The notes below the pieces were generated by a model. The model worked only from the letters and a program-made list of their open reading frames with translations. It did not search any database and was not told the origin of the DNA. Shown here piece after piece: positions 27,099 through 35,292 of a stretch of DNA of 64,000 nt. The translations under genes were made by a program, and so were the position numbers. The DNA is from JAJYKC01 sp035545735 (GTDB lineage Bacteria; Acidobacteriota; Terriglobia; Bryobacterales; Bryobacteraceae). The stretch spans positions 1-64,000 of the forward strand of contig DASZXS010000024.1 of the NCBI GenBank assembly GCA_035545735.1. Reading direction: 5' to 3'. How positions within the stretch are numbered: position 1 is the stretch's first letter; each line of letters begins with the position of its first letter.

Positions 27099-30000
27099 CT
27101 AAAACTTAAGCCGCAGCGCCATCTGCACCTGGCGGTTTCCGTAGCCGCTCAAGGTCCCCGAGATGATTCCGAACGTGCCGCTGGTCACGGTGTTGTTGGG
27201 ATTGGAGAAATGGGGCGTGTTGCTCAGGTTGTAAAACTCCGCGCGGTATTCCAGCTTGAACCGCTCCGTCAGCGCAAAGTTGCGGAATACGGAAAAGTCG
27301 TAGTTGCTGAGATGCGGGCCTCGTATCGTGTTGCGCCCGGCGTTGCCAAAGGTGTTCGGGGCTGGAACGCCGAATGAAGAAGTGGTAAACCACGGCTGGC
27401 CTGGTCCCACGCCTCCCAGCGTCCTGGCGGGCGAAAGGGCGTCGGCGAAATTGCCGTTGCCGGGGCAGTTGCAGGCGGTTGCGTCGGCGCGCCCGGTGAA
27501 CGGCGTCCCGGTTGCCAGCCTGTATATGCCGTTAATCTGCCAGCCGCCCAGCAGAGCCGCCGCCACGCGGTTCTCATTCGCGAATGCTTTTCCCTTGCCG
27601 AACGGAAGCTCATAGAGGTGGCTGATCGTCAGCAGGTTCGTCTGGTCAAAATCCGAAGGCCCGTACTGCCGGCTGAGATCGAGGTTGTTCACGAAGCCCG
27701 GCTGGTTGCTGCCTACGTCGAGCGACTTGCTGAAGGCGTACGCCACCGTGAAAGTATATCCGTGGCTGAAGCGCTTCGCGAGATTGGTTTGAAATGAGTT
27801 GTAGTTGCTGTTGACACCGTTCGCGCGCAAGCTGACTGCAGCCGTCCTGCCGAACGCGACATAGAACGGCAGCCCCGCGGCGCCCATCCCGGGAGCGGCC
27901 ACGTTTAAGGACCGGTTATAGGGCAGTTGCCGTCCCAGGTTACCGATATACCCCACATCGGCGGTGAAGCCATGGCCGAGATCGCGCTGGATGGTAAGGT
28001 TGTAGCTCTGTACGTAGGGCAGGGAATTTTTCGTGGGAATCACGAAGAACGCCTGGTTCGGAGCGGGGTCAATCACTCCATTCGATGGAATCGGCACGGT
28101 TTGGACCGGGGGAAGGCTCGCGAACGTGCCGTCCACGATGTAATCTCCGGTGTTCCCGTTTTGAATGTTGTAAATCACCGGAAATTGCGTGGAGAGCGTT
28201 CCTCCGGTAAAGCCAAACCGGCCTGTCCAGTAGCTGATTCCGTAGCCGCCGCGGACGACGGTTCGCTCGCCGATCCGGTATGCGAAGCCCACGCGCGGCG
28301 CGAAGTTCAGAGTCTGCGGGCCCACTCCGGTAGCAAGATCGACGTCGCCGTAACCGGCAACCAGCAAAGTATTATCGGCGGGATTATAGTTGGACGCTCC
28401 CCCCTTGTAGCGCGGCGTCACGGGTGAATAGAATTCGTAGCGGATGCCGATATCGAGCGTCAAACGGCGCGTAATTTGATAGGTGTCCTGGATAAAACCG
28501 GCCACCTGGGTTTGGCGGTTGGTCGGCGTAATCGGCATGTAGGTGCGGCTGGTCTCGTCCGGCGTCCCCAGCAAAAACGAAGCGAAGGCATTTTCGAACG
28601 AGCCATAAGCCCCCAGTCCCGGTCCGCCCGGAAGCTGCGTTGTTCCCGGCGTGAACTGGAACAAGCCGCGTGGGCCCAGGTTCAAGCCTTGCGGCTGGAA
28701 GCGGTCCATGCGATTCCGGTGAACCTCGGCGCCCCACTTGAAGACGTGTTTGCCCGAAATCTTGCTCCAGGTGTCCACAGCCTCAAAGAGATTGTCCGTG
28801 TTGACCAACGGGTAGTAGACGGGCGTTCCGATGCCGGGCATCCCGCTGATCGATATGTTCGCCATTCCGTTGGATGAGATGGAGTCGGGGTTCGGATTGG
28901 CAATACCCAAGTTGCTGTTTGTTACGGTGGTGGTGTCGATCCCTTGCACGTTGGTGCGATAGCGGTTGTAAGCGAGCCGCAGTTCCGTCAGCATGGTGGG
29001 ACTGAAGCCGTGGGTTAGATTAACCGAGGCGGTGACCGTATAATCTTTCGCCACCGTCCCGTCGCCGATCTCGTTGCCCAGGACCGCTCCCTGGGTCACC
29101 GAGTATTTCGATGTATTGAACTTGGCGAAGACTTTTGTCTGTTCGGTGAAATAGTGATCCACGCGCCCGTCGTAGCTGTTGCCGTTATAGGCGTAGGGAA
29201 TGTTAGTGACAAAATTATTCAGTAAGCCGGCCACATTCGGCTGCGGAAAGCGCGCGATGAGCTTTTTTGAGATCGAGCTGATCCGGCTGTCGGGGATAAC
29301 GTTGCCGGCGAAAGGCTGGCGGCCCGTCCCATCCGGATTTCCGGTCGCGGGGTCATAGAGAGCCAGGCCGGGAATCGCGCCGAAATCTCCAGTCTGGACG
29401 TCCGTGCCCGGCAGCGTGGTGGTGGAGGTACTCGATTGGCGGAGATATCGTCCCTGATAGGCGCCGAAGAAGAAGGTTTTGTCCTTAACGATGGGTCCGC
29501 CGAACGTGGCGCCAAACTCGTTTCGGGTATAGCCGGGTTTTGGCCGGCCGGTAACGTTGAAGAAATCCCGTGCCGCGAGAGCCGCGACGCGATTGAATTC
29601 CCACAAACTGCCGTGAAAGTTGTTCGTGCCGCCGCGGGTCGTTGCGTTCACCAGGGCGCCGCCCACGCGCCCGAACTCCGCCGTGTAGTTGCTCGTGCTG
29701 ACGTGAACTTCCTCCACCACCTCGGGATTCGGCAGGTAGATGCTGAGGCCAAGCGTGGGGTTGGTGTTGTCCACGCCATCCACGATGGTGTTATTGGAAG
29801 AGTTGCCCTGTCCGTTCGCATTGAAGAACGTGGTCCCCTGTGGATCTTCCGAGCTGGTGAAGCTTTGCACCGGAGGCGAGACGCCCGCCACCAGTCCGGC
29901 CACAGCCTGAAAATTGCGGTTGGCGATTGGCAGCTCGGTAATCGTTTGCTGGTTGAAATTGCGCGCCACTTCGGCGCGATCGGTCTGAAGAGGCGGCGCT

Positions 30001-30395
30001 TCGGCGGTGACGGTGATGGTTTCGCTCGCATCTCCCGTGGCGAGGGTCGCGTCGATCCTCGCCGTCGTGGAGACGCTCAGCTCCACGTTATTCTGCTGGA
30101 ATCTCTTGAAGCCTTGCGCGTCCACCTCCAGCCGGTACTTACCAGGGCTGAGATAAGGGATGTTGTACACGCCATCCGAAGTGGTTGTAGTGCTGCGAGT
30201 GGCTCCAGTCGAAGCTTCCGTGACGCGAACCGACGCCCCCGGCACCGACGCGCCGGAAGCATCGGTTACCGTTCCTGTCAGAGTCGCTGTCACGATCTGG
30301 GCCGGGAGTTTGGATGCCTGCCAGGCGAATGCGAACAGGGCACAGGCCAAAAGGCGCACCCCGGAGCGTATGGCTTTCCTGAATCCTGAGTACAT
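27099..30395 (-). CDS. Oar-like TonB-dependent outer-membrane receptor
   Basis: A 1098-residue outer-membrane protein. Signal peptide (LLACALFAFAWQASKLPAQ), carboxypeptidase regulatory-like beta-sandwich (ATLTGTVTDASGASVPGASV, about 35-120), plug domain (LPIANRNFQAVAGLVAGV, NNTIVDGVDNTNP, EVHVSTSNYTAEFGRVGGAL, NFHGSLWEFNR) and a long C-terminal barrel ending in an aromatic-type strand (GYGNRQVQMALRLKF). A GAGGGAGAAG ribosome site precedes ATG 30395. It should import a large substrate with TonB energy. It heads the operon with Gfo/Idh/MocA, DUF1080 and TIM-barrel genes and is divergent from a membrane-bound regulator. Confidence 0.88.
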   Translation of the reverse strand: MYSGFRKAIRSGVRLLACALFAFAWQASKLPAQIVTATLTGTVTDASGASVPGASVRVTEASTGATRSTTTTSDGVYNIPYLSPGKYRLEVDAQGFKRFQQNNVELSVSTTARIDATLATGDASETITVTAEAPPLQTDRAEVARNFNQQTITELPIANRNFQAVAGLVAGVSPPVQSFTSSEDPQGTTFFNANGQGNSSNNTIVDGVDNTNPTLGLSIYLPNPEVVEEVHVSTSNYTAEFGRVGGALVNATTRGGTNNFHGSLWEFNRVAALAARDFFNVTGRPKPGYTRNEFGATFGGPIVKDKTFFFGAYQGRYLRQSSTSTTTLPGTDVQTGDFGAIPGLALYDPATGNPDGTGRQPFAGNVIPDSRISSISKKLIARFPQPNVAGLLNNFVTNIPYAYNGNSYDGRVDHYFTEQTKVFAKFNTSKYSVTQGAVLGNEIGDGTVAKDYTVTASVNLTHGFSPTMLTELRLAYNRYRTNVQGIDTTTVTNSNLGIANPNPDSISSNGMANISISGMPGIGTPVYYPLVNTDNLFEAVDTWSKISGKHVFKWGAEVHRNRMDRFQPQGLNLGPRGLFQFTPGTTQLPGGPGLGAYGSFENAFASFLLGTPDETSRTYMPITPTNRQTQVAGFIQDTYQITRRLTLDIGIRYEFYSPVTPRYKGGASNYNPADNTLLVAGYGDVDLATGVGPQTLNFAPRVGFAYRIGERTVVRGGYGISYWTGRFGFTGGTLSTQFPVIYNIQNGNTGDYIVDGTFASLPPVQTVPIPSNGVIDPAPNQAFFVIPTKNSLPYVQSYNLTIQRDLGHGFTADVGYIGNLGRQLPYNRSLNVAAPGMGAAGLPFYVAFGRTAAVSLRANGVNSNYNSFQTNLAKRFSHGYTFTVAYAFSKSLDVGSNQPGFVNNLDLSRQYGPSDFDQTNLLTISHLYELPFGKGKAFANENRVAAALLGGWQINGIYRLATGTPFTGRADATACNCPGNGNFADALSPARTLGGVGPGQPWFTTSSFGVPAPNTFGNAGRNTIRGPHLSNYDFSVFRNFALTERFKLEYRAEFYNLSNTPHFSNPNNTVTSGTFGIISGTLSGYGNRQVQMALRLKF

Positions 30396-30616
30396 ATCTT
30401 CTCCCTCTTAGAAACCGATTTTCTTGACCACCTGAATTTGGAGGCTCTCCCGGTTAGTATTCCGCTAAAGTCCGAAGCCGGCCAGTCAAAAGACAGTGAC
30501 GTAACCGGCAAATGTAACGTTAAATTGGCGTTAATTCTGCCTCTCGGCCCGAGAGCGGCGCCTTTCGCCGCTAACTGGTGTAAGTATCTGAAAAATAGAT
30601 GAAATAACGACGCCGT

Positions 30617-30637
30617 CCCGGGGCATGTAACCCCGGG
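30617..30637. repeat. perfect inverted repeat, 7-bp arms
   Basis: CCCGGGG and CCCCGGG separated by seven bases. It could be an operator or an mRNA hairpin in the leader of the regulator gene. No T-run follows, so not a standard terminator. Confidence 0.45.
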
Positions 30638-30680
30638 TGGACCGCGGGAGAATTTGCTCCGAAAACCTGTGATATACTCG

Positions 30681-30693
30681 TTCGAAATTCGAA
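30681..30693. promoter_or_regulatory. TTCGAA-A-TTCGAA dyad before the regulator start
   Basis: Two self-palindromic TTCGAA hexamers with one base between them, 7 bp upstream of ATG 30701 and next to a TATACT hexamer. Possible autoregulatory site; unverified. Confidence 0.4.
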
Positions 30694-30700
30694 AGCTGCC

Positions 30701-32104
30701 ATGTTGCAAACCACCGAGTTGCCGCGGGTTAATCCAGGGGCCGAAGGGACAAACCCGGCCATTCAGGCGCAGGTGCGGCGCATCGTGCTTTCGCTTCCGT
30801 TCCGCAATTGCCCGGTTTTACAGTCGTTTCTCGTCTGCATCACGGAAAAAGCGATCGAGGGCAGGGAATCTGAGATCAACGAACATCTGATTGCCCGCGA
30901 CGTTTTTTCGCGGGTCAATTTCGATCCGGCTACAGACACAATTGTGCGCACGCAGGCTTATCGGCTGCGCCTGAAGCTGCAGGAATACTACCGCGACGAG
31001 GGCAAGCACGACGCGATTGTGATCGAGATTCCGAAAGGACATTACATCCCGATCTTCCAGTGCGCCGGCGAGCCTCCCCCCGCCGATCCGGAGGAAGCGT
31101 TGGCGGCGCCGGAGGCGCAAGAGCCGGTTCCAGGCGCACCCGCGCAAAGACCGTTCTCTCTGGACTTGAGGCGGCATGGTTGGTGGCTCGCGATGGCCGC
31201 CGCCGTGCCGGTCTTTATTTTGGGATGGGCGCTGGGGGCGTATTCCGGCGCGAAGAAACACGAAGGCTCGGGTGCGGAAAGCCGGTTGGGTCCGCCCCAT
31301 CCCTCGGTCGAAGCGTTTTGGCGGAACTTTCTCCAAGGTGACAACGAACCCATTCTGGCCTACACCAACACCCGATTCCTGGCGACCGAACACGGGGACC
31401 TGCTTTCGTTTTCGGGCGGTATCGACGCCGAACGTGGCGCATCGGTGGACCGCCGGATCGCGCGGGAAGGATCGAGTTCCAGCGCACTCGCGGAACAGAA
31501 GGGGCCCATTTTTTTCGAGAACGACTTTACCGGAGTCGGCGAAGTGACCGCCGCGGTTTCGGTCAGCAATGTGCTTTCGTCCCTGGGCGCGAAACCCGCG
31601 GTGAAGCGAGGCGGGCTGATTACCGCTTACGACCTGAGGAATCACAATGTCATCTTCCTGGGCTCGCCTTTCGTAAACCGGATTCTCACCGAGCTGCCGC
31701 GGCCGGCGGGGTTTTTGTTCCAACGCTCTGCCACCGGCGCGCTATGGAATAGCCGGATTGAAAATCTGAAACCCGCTCCGGGCGAACCGCCCGAATACAA
31801 GGTTGAGCGGGACCCGGTCACCGGTGTTTTGCGCACCGACTTTGCCACGGTCAGCCTGTTGCCCGGCATATCGCCCGGAAGACGGATTTTGATTCTTGCG
31901 GGGTTGACCACGTCCGGCACGGAAGCCGCCGCGGAAGCGGCATCGGGTCCCCGCGGCATCTCCGAAATCGAGAGCAACCTGGGCGTTTCCTCGAACGGGA
32001 ACAAATGGCCGGGAGCTTTCCAAACGGTCTGGCGCGTGGAGTTGAGCCGCGGCCTCGACGTCATTCAGTCGAGTCTGGTGGCGAAGCGCGCGCTCCAAAA
32101 CTAG
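30701..32104 (+). CDS. ToxR/CadC-topology membrane regulator (wHTH-like N-domain, one TM, periplasmic C-domain)
   Basis: A 467-residue protein. Residues 1-122 form the domain also found in TPR-type adenylate-cyclase-like regulators: QSFLVCITEKAIEGRESEIN, LIARDVFSRVNFDPATDTIV, RTQAYRLRLKLQEYYRDEG, IVIEIPKGHYIPIFQ. I read this as winged-helix DNA binding. A Pro/Ala-rich linker leads to one transmembrane helix (about 161-182, LAMAAAVPVFILGWALGAYS). The remaining 280 residues should be periplasmic; GVGEVTAAVSVSN, LRNHNVIFLGSP and ILILAGLTTSGTEAAAEA are shared with the protein at 59774-61045. It is divergent from the TonB receptor it may control. No kinase or receiver domain is present. Confidence 0.7.
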   Translation: MLQTTELPRVNPGAEGTNPAIQAQVRRIVLSLPFRNCPVLQSFLVCITEKAIEGRESEINEHLIARDVFSRVNFDPATDTIVRTQAYRLRLKLQEYYRDEGKHDAIVIEIPKGHYIPIFQCAGEPPPADPEEALAAPEAQEPVPGAPAQRPFSLDLRRHGWWLAMAAAVPVFILGWALGAYSGAKKHEGSGAESRLGPPHPSVEAFWRNFLQGDNEPILAYTNTRFLATEHGDLLSFSGGIDAERGASVDRRIAREGSSSSALAEQKGPIFFENDFTGVGEVTAAVSVSNVLSSLGAKPAVKRGGLITAYDLRNHNVIFLGSPFVNRILTELPRPAGFLFQRSATGALWNSRIENLKPAPGEPPEYKVERDPVTGVLRTDFATVSLLPGISPGRRILILAGLTTSGTEAAAEAASGPRGISEIESNLGVSSNGNKWPGAFQTVWRVELSRGLDVIQSSLVAKRALQN

Positions 32105-32125
32105 CGCCCTTATAAAGTACGAAGC

Positions 32126-32146
32126 GCGTTTTAACCGGTTTAACGC
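32126..32146. repeat. interrupted inverted repeat
   Basis: GCGTT and AACGC arms enclose an AACCGGTT core, 22 bp after the stop of the regulator gene and 50 bp before the next small gene. A weak hairpin or an operator; no T-run. Confidence 0.3.
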
Positions 32147-32196
32147 ACGCCAAAACGTGGCGAAATTGATACGCCTCGCGATACGATCGAAGTGCA

Positions 32197-32466
32197 ATGT
32201 CCGCCTATCATGACCGCCGCGACGAGCTGGAACGCCTCGAATTTTCAATGGGAACCGAGCGGGGACGATTGGCCGTTACGCTCGATCTGCTAACCGATGC
32301 GCTGGTTCTGGTGGGACAACACGGCGTGTATTGCCAGAGCGCCCGGCAGCCGGGCAAGCCGGCGATGGACATTCAGATGATTTCGCGCTGTCTGGTAGAC
32401 GCAAAGGAACTGGTTGCCGATGTCATCCAGGGTTTGAAACCGTCTCCGGCCTCGAATACGAAGTGA
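32197..32466 (+). CDS. small hypothetical protein
   Basis: An 89-residue soluble, mostly helical protein (MSAYHDRRDELERLEFSMGT; LAVTLDLLTDALVLVGQHGV). No signal, membrane segment or metal motif; a single Cys pair CQ and CL occurs. I do not recognise a family. It lies 35 bp before the ADOP permease on the same strand and could be co-transcribed; its composition and codon use look like its neighbours. Existence as a gene is likely but not certain. Confidence 0.5.
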   Translation: MSAYHDRRDELERLEFSMGTERGRLAVTLDLLTDALVLVGQHGVYCQSARQPGKPAMDIQMISRCLVDAKELVADVIQGLKPSPASNTK

Positions 32467-32501
32467 AGTAACTATCTGCCGGGACGCACGTATTCAGAGG
32501 C

Positions 32502-34934
32502 ATGCTGCTGTGGGCCTCGCTCGCCTCGGCGTGGCAGGATTTGCGACATGGCGCGCGTTTGGCCGGCCGCAATCCTTCTTTCGCCATCACCGGAGTTTTA
32601 ACGCTCGCTCTGGGCATCGGTGCCAATACCGCGATCTTCACCGTGGTCAATGCCGTTCTGCTTCGACCGCTTCCGTTTCCCGAGCCGGCCCGCCTGGTAC
32701 GGGTCTGGGAGGAACAACCAGCCAAAGGCTACCTCCGGAACGTCGTCAATCCGGAGAATTTTCTGAGCTGGCGCGAGCGCACGCGGAGCTTCGAGGAAAT
32801 GGCGGCGGTGGAGACGCTTCCGGCGAATCTGACCGGAGTTGGCGATCCGGTCTCGCTTGCGGGCGACCGGGTCTCACCGCAATATTTCTCCATCCTTGGC
32901 GCCACGCCAGCGGTTGGCCGCTTTTTCGTCGCGGAGGAGGGAACGCCCGGCCGTGACACCGTCGCGGTGCTCAGCTACGGCCTCTGGCAATCACGCTTCG
33001 GAGGCGACCCGGCGATTGCCGGCAAGAAAATCATGCTCGACGGCGCGCCGCACACCGTAATCGGCGTCACATCCAGAACCTTCCACATGCCGGGGCGACG
33101 GGCCGACGTGTGGATGCCGCTCCCGAACCGGGTCGCGCCGGAATTCAGCGGCGGGCGGTTCCTGCTGGTGGTGGCGCGCTTGAAACGCGGAGTCAGTCTC
33201 CAACAGGCGAATCGGGACTTGAGCGCGGTGGCGGCGGGGCTCGCCGTGGAGCGTCCCGATTTCGACCAGGGTTGGACGGCGGCCGCCGTTCCCATGTTGG
33301 AGGATGCGACGCGAGACGTCCGGCTTCCTCTGCTGGCGCTGCTCGCCGCGGTTGGACTCGTGCTTCTCATCGCCTGCGTGAACGTTGCGAATCTTCTTTT
33401 GATGCGCTCAACCGGGCGGGTGCGCGAGATGGCGGTTCGGGCGGCTCTGGGGGCCGGACGCGGGCGCCTGGTGCGCCAACTTCTCGCCGAGAGCTGCATT
33501 CTAGCGCTCGCCGGCTGCGCCGCCGGTCTTGCCGTTGCTTACGCCGGGGTGCGCGGACTGGTGGCGCTGATTCCACCGGACAGCGGAGTGCCGCGTCTGG
33601 ACACGATTCACATGGATGGAACGGTGCTCTGTTTCGTGATCGGGTTATCCGTGGTGACGGTTGCGCTTTTCGGGCTGATTCCGGCTCTGCAGGCGTCGCA
33701 ACTGGAGCCCCAATCGGCATTGCAGCAGGGTACGGTCCGGACCGCAGGCCGGGAGCGAGGCCGCTTGAGATATTCCCTGGTGGTGGGTGAAATCGCCCTC
33801 TCGCTGGTGCTCCTTGCGGGAGCGGGATTGATGCTGCGGAGCTTCGCGAAACTGATATCGGTGGAACCCGGTTTCAGCACGGAGCGCATTCTCACCATGT
33901 CGCTCTTCACTTCGCCGGCCGCTTACGGCGGCACCGCGAAGCGCGCGGAATACTTTCGCCGGATGCTGGAAGAGATCCGCGCGACGCCCGGGGTGGAAAC
34001 GGCCGGGTCAACGCACTTCCTCCCGCTGCAGGGCCGTGTTTCCGGTTCCTGCTTTACTCGCGCCGAGGACGGCCAGCCGGTGGGAAGCACATCGCCGAGC
34101 GCGGAATTCCTGGTCGTGAGTCCCGGTTATTTTGAGACGATGGGAACGCCGTTAATCCAGGGCCGGCGATTCAACGCCGCGGACAGTTTTGGCAAGCCCA
34201 GCGTGGTTCTTGTAAACCGGGCCTTCGCGCGCCGGTATCTTTCGGATCGTGACCCGGTGGGCCAACAACTCAACCTTTGCTGGCCGCTCCCGAACCCCGC
34301 GCGGATCGTCGGGGTGGTGGCGGATGCCCGCCAGCTCAGTTTGAGGGACGCGCCCAAGCCGGCCGTCTTCGTGGATAACCTGCAGGCTCCCATGTATTTC
34401 GCGCAGTTGGTGGTCCGCGTCTCGGGTGACCCTCGCCGGATGAGCCACGCGGTACAAGCGGCCATTCATCGTGTCGACCCGCAGCAGGCGGTGTCGGGCA
34501 TCGAGACTATGGAGGAAGTCGCCTCGGATTCGATGGCGCAGCCGCGCCTCCAGGTCACGCTGCTCCTGGTGTTTGGCGCCATGGCGGCTCTGCTTGCGAT
34601 GGCCGGGGTTTACGGCGTCCTGGCGTACTCAGTGGAGCAGAGGAGGCGCGAGATCGGGATTCGCGTCGCCCTGGGAGCACTCCCGGGCGATGTGAGCGGC
34701 CGGATTCTTCGGGAAAGCCTGGTTTTGGGCATGGCTGGGGTCGCCGCCGGACTTGCCGGAGCGCTTGCCGTCACTCGCCTCCTGCGTTCTCTGCTCTTTG
34801 AGGTGAAGCCCAACGATCCACCCACCCTGCTGTGCGCCGCCGCGGTCCTCCTGGTGGTGGTCATCGCCGCGGCCCTGATACCGGCCCGCCGCGCCGCCCG
34901 GGTGGATCCGATGGTCGCTCTGCGATACGAGTAG
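32502..34934 (+). CDS. ADOP-type duplicated ABC permease (MacB/FtsX-like)
   Basis: An 810-residue membrane protein with two MacB_PCD plus FtsX units: helix ITGVLTLALGIGANTAIFTV near residue 30, FtsX helices at about 285-415 (LLALLAAVGLVLLIACVNVA), a second N-helix at about 430, and FtsX helices near 690-800 (LLLVFGAMAALLAMAGVYGV, LGMAGVAAGLAGALAVTRLL). The GARxxxVxRQxLxE coupling-helix signature is visible in both halves. This is the acidobacterial duplicated orphan permease architecture; as usual no ATPase gene is adjacent. Role unknown, possibly efflux or mechanotransmission across the envelope. Convergent with nirD, one base apart. Confidence 0.85.
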   Translation: MLLWASLASAWQDLRHGARLAGRNPSFAITGVLTLALGIGANTAIFTVVNAVLLRPLPFPEPARLVRVWEEQPAKGYLRNVVNPENFLSWRERTRSFEEMAAVETLPANLTGVGDPVSLAGDRVSPQYFSILGATPAVGRFFVAEEGTPGRDTVAVLSYGLWQSRFGGDPAIAGKKIMLDGAPHTVIGVTSRTFHMPGRRADVWMPLPNRVAPEFSGGRFLLVVARLKRGVSLQQANRDLSAVAAGLAVERPDFDQGWTAAAVPMLEDATRDVRLPLLALLAAVGLVLLIACVNVANLLLMRSTGRVREMAVRAALGAGRGRLVRQLLAESCILALAGCAAGLAVAYAGVRGLVALIPPDSGVPRLDTIHMDGTVLCFVIGLSVVTVALFGLIPALQASQLEPQSALQQGTVRTAGRERGRLRYSLVVGEIALSLVLLAGAGLMLRSFAKLISVEPGFSTERILTMSLFTSPAAYGGTAKRAEYFRRMLEEIRATPGVETAGSTHFLPLQGRVSGSCFTRAEDGQPVGSTSPSAEFLVVSPGYFETMGTPLIQGRRFNAADSFGKPSVVLVNRAFARRYLSDRDPVGQQLNLCWPLPNPARIVGVVADARQLSLRDAPKPAVFVDNLQAPMYFAQLVVRVSGDPRRMSHAVQAAIHRVDPQQAVSGIETMEEVASDSMAQPRLQVTLLLVFGAMAALLAMAGVYGVLAYSVEQRRREIGIRVALGALPGDVSGRILRESLVLGMAGVAAGLAGALAVTRLLRSLLFEVKPNDPPTLLCAAAVLLVVVIAAALIPARRAARVDPMVALRYE

Positions 34935-34935
34935 C

Positions 34936-35292
34936 CTACGCGGCGGCGTCTTCCGGGGCCTCCCGGCGCCCCGCGCCGATGTTTACCAGGATCACGCCGT
35001 TTTCCACGCGGGTCGGATATACCGTGATGCACGCCGGCAGCGACGCGCGCACAGCCAGCCCGGAGTCGAGGTCGAATCGCCACCCGTGCAGCGGGCAGAC
35101 CACCGCCGTTCCCGCCACGATACCGTCGCAGAGCGGGCCGCCCTGGTGAGGGCAGGCATTGTCGATCGTCGCAAAACGGTCGCCGAGGTTAAAAATCGCA
35201 AGTTCGCGCGAGCCCGCGCGAACGGAGCGCCCTTCGTGTTCGGGAATATTTTCGGCCTCCGTGATGCGAGTCCATTTGCCGGGTAGCGTCAT
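34936..35292 (-). CDS. nirD: nitrite reductase small subunit (Rieske-type)
   Basis: From ATG 35292 the product is 118 residues, normal for NirD. The Rieske iron-sulfur ligands are present: CPHQGGPL and CPLHGWRFDL (C-x-H and C-x2-H), so unlike many enterobacterial NirD proteins it retains a cluster site. It pairs with NirB to reduce nitrite to ammonium with NADH in the cytoplasm. The start overlaps the nirB stop (ATGA), deciding it against an upstream in-frame ATG within nirB. Confidence 0.85.
   Translation of the reverse strand: MTLPGKWTRITEAENIPEHEGRSVRAGSRELAIFNLGDRFATIDNACPHQGGPLCDGIVAGTAVVCPLHGWRFDLDSGLAVRASLPACITVYPTRVENGVILVNIGAGRREAPEDAAA

Larger units (their letters stand above)
30396..30700. 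other. 305-bp divergent regulatory region
   Basis: Non-coding interval between the TonB receptor (minus) and the membrane regulator (plus). It holds a direct repeat CGTTAA with 11-bp period (30518-30523 and 30529-30534), a G/C-rich inverted repeat (30617-30637), a TATACT -10-like hexamer (30673-30678) and the TTCGAA dyad (30681-30693). No convincing -35/-10 pair was found on either strand by eye. Confidence 0.5.

Noticed and set aside
30617..30637. Reading the CCCGGGG inverted repeat as a terminator
   Set aside because: No T-run on either strand and it lies between divergent genes.
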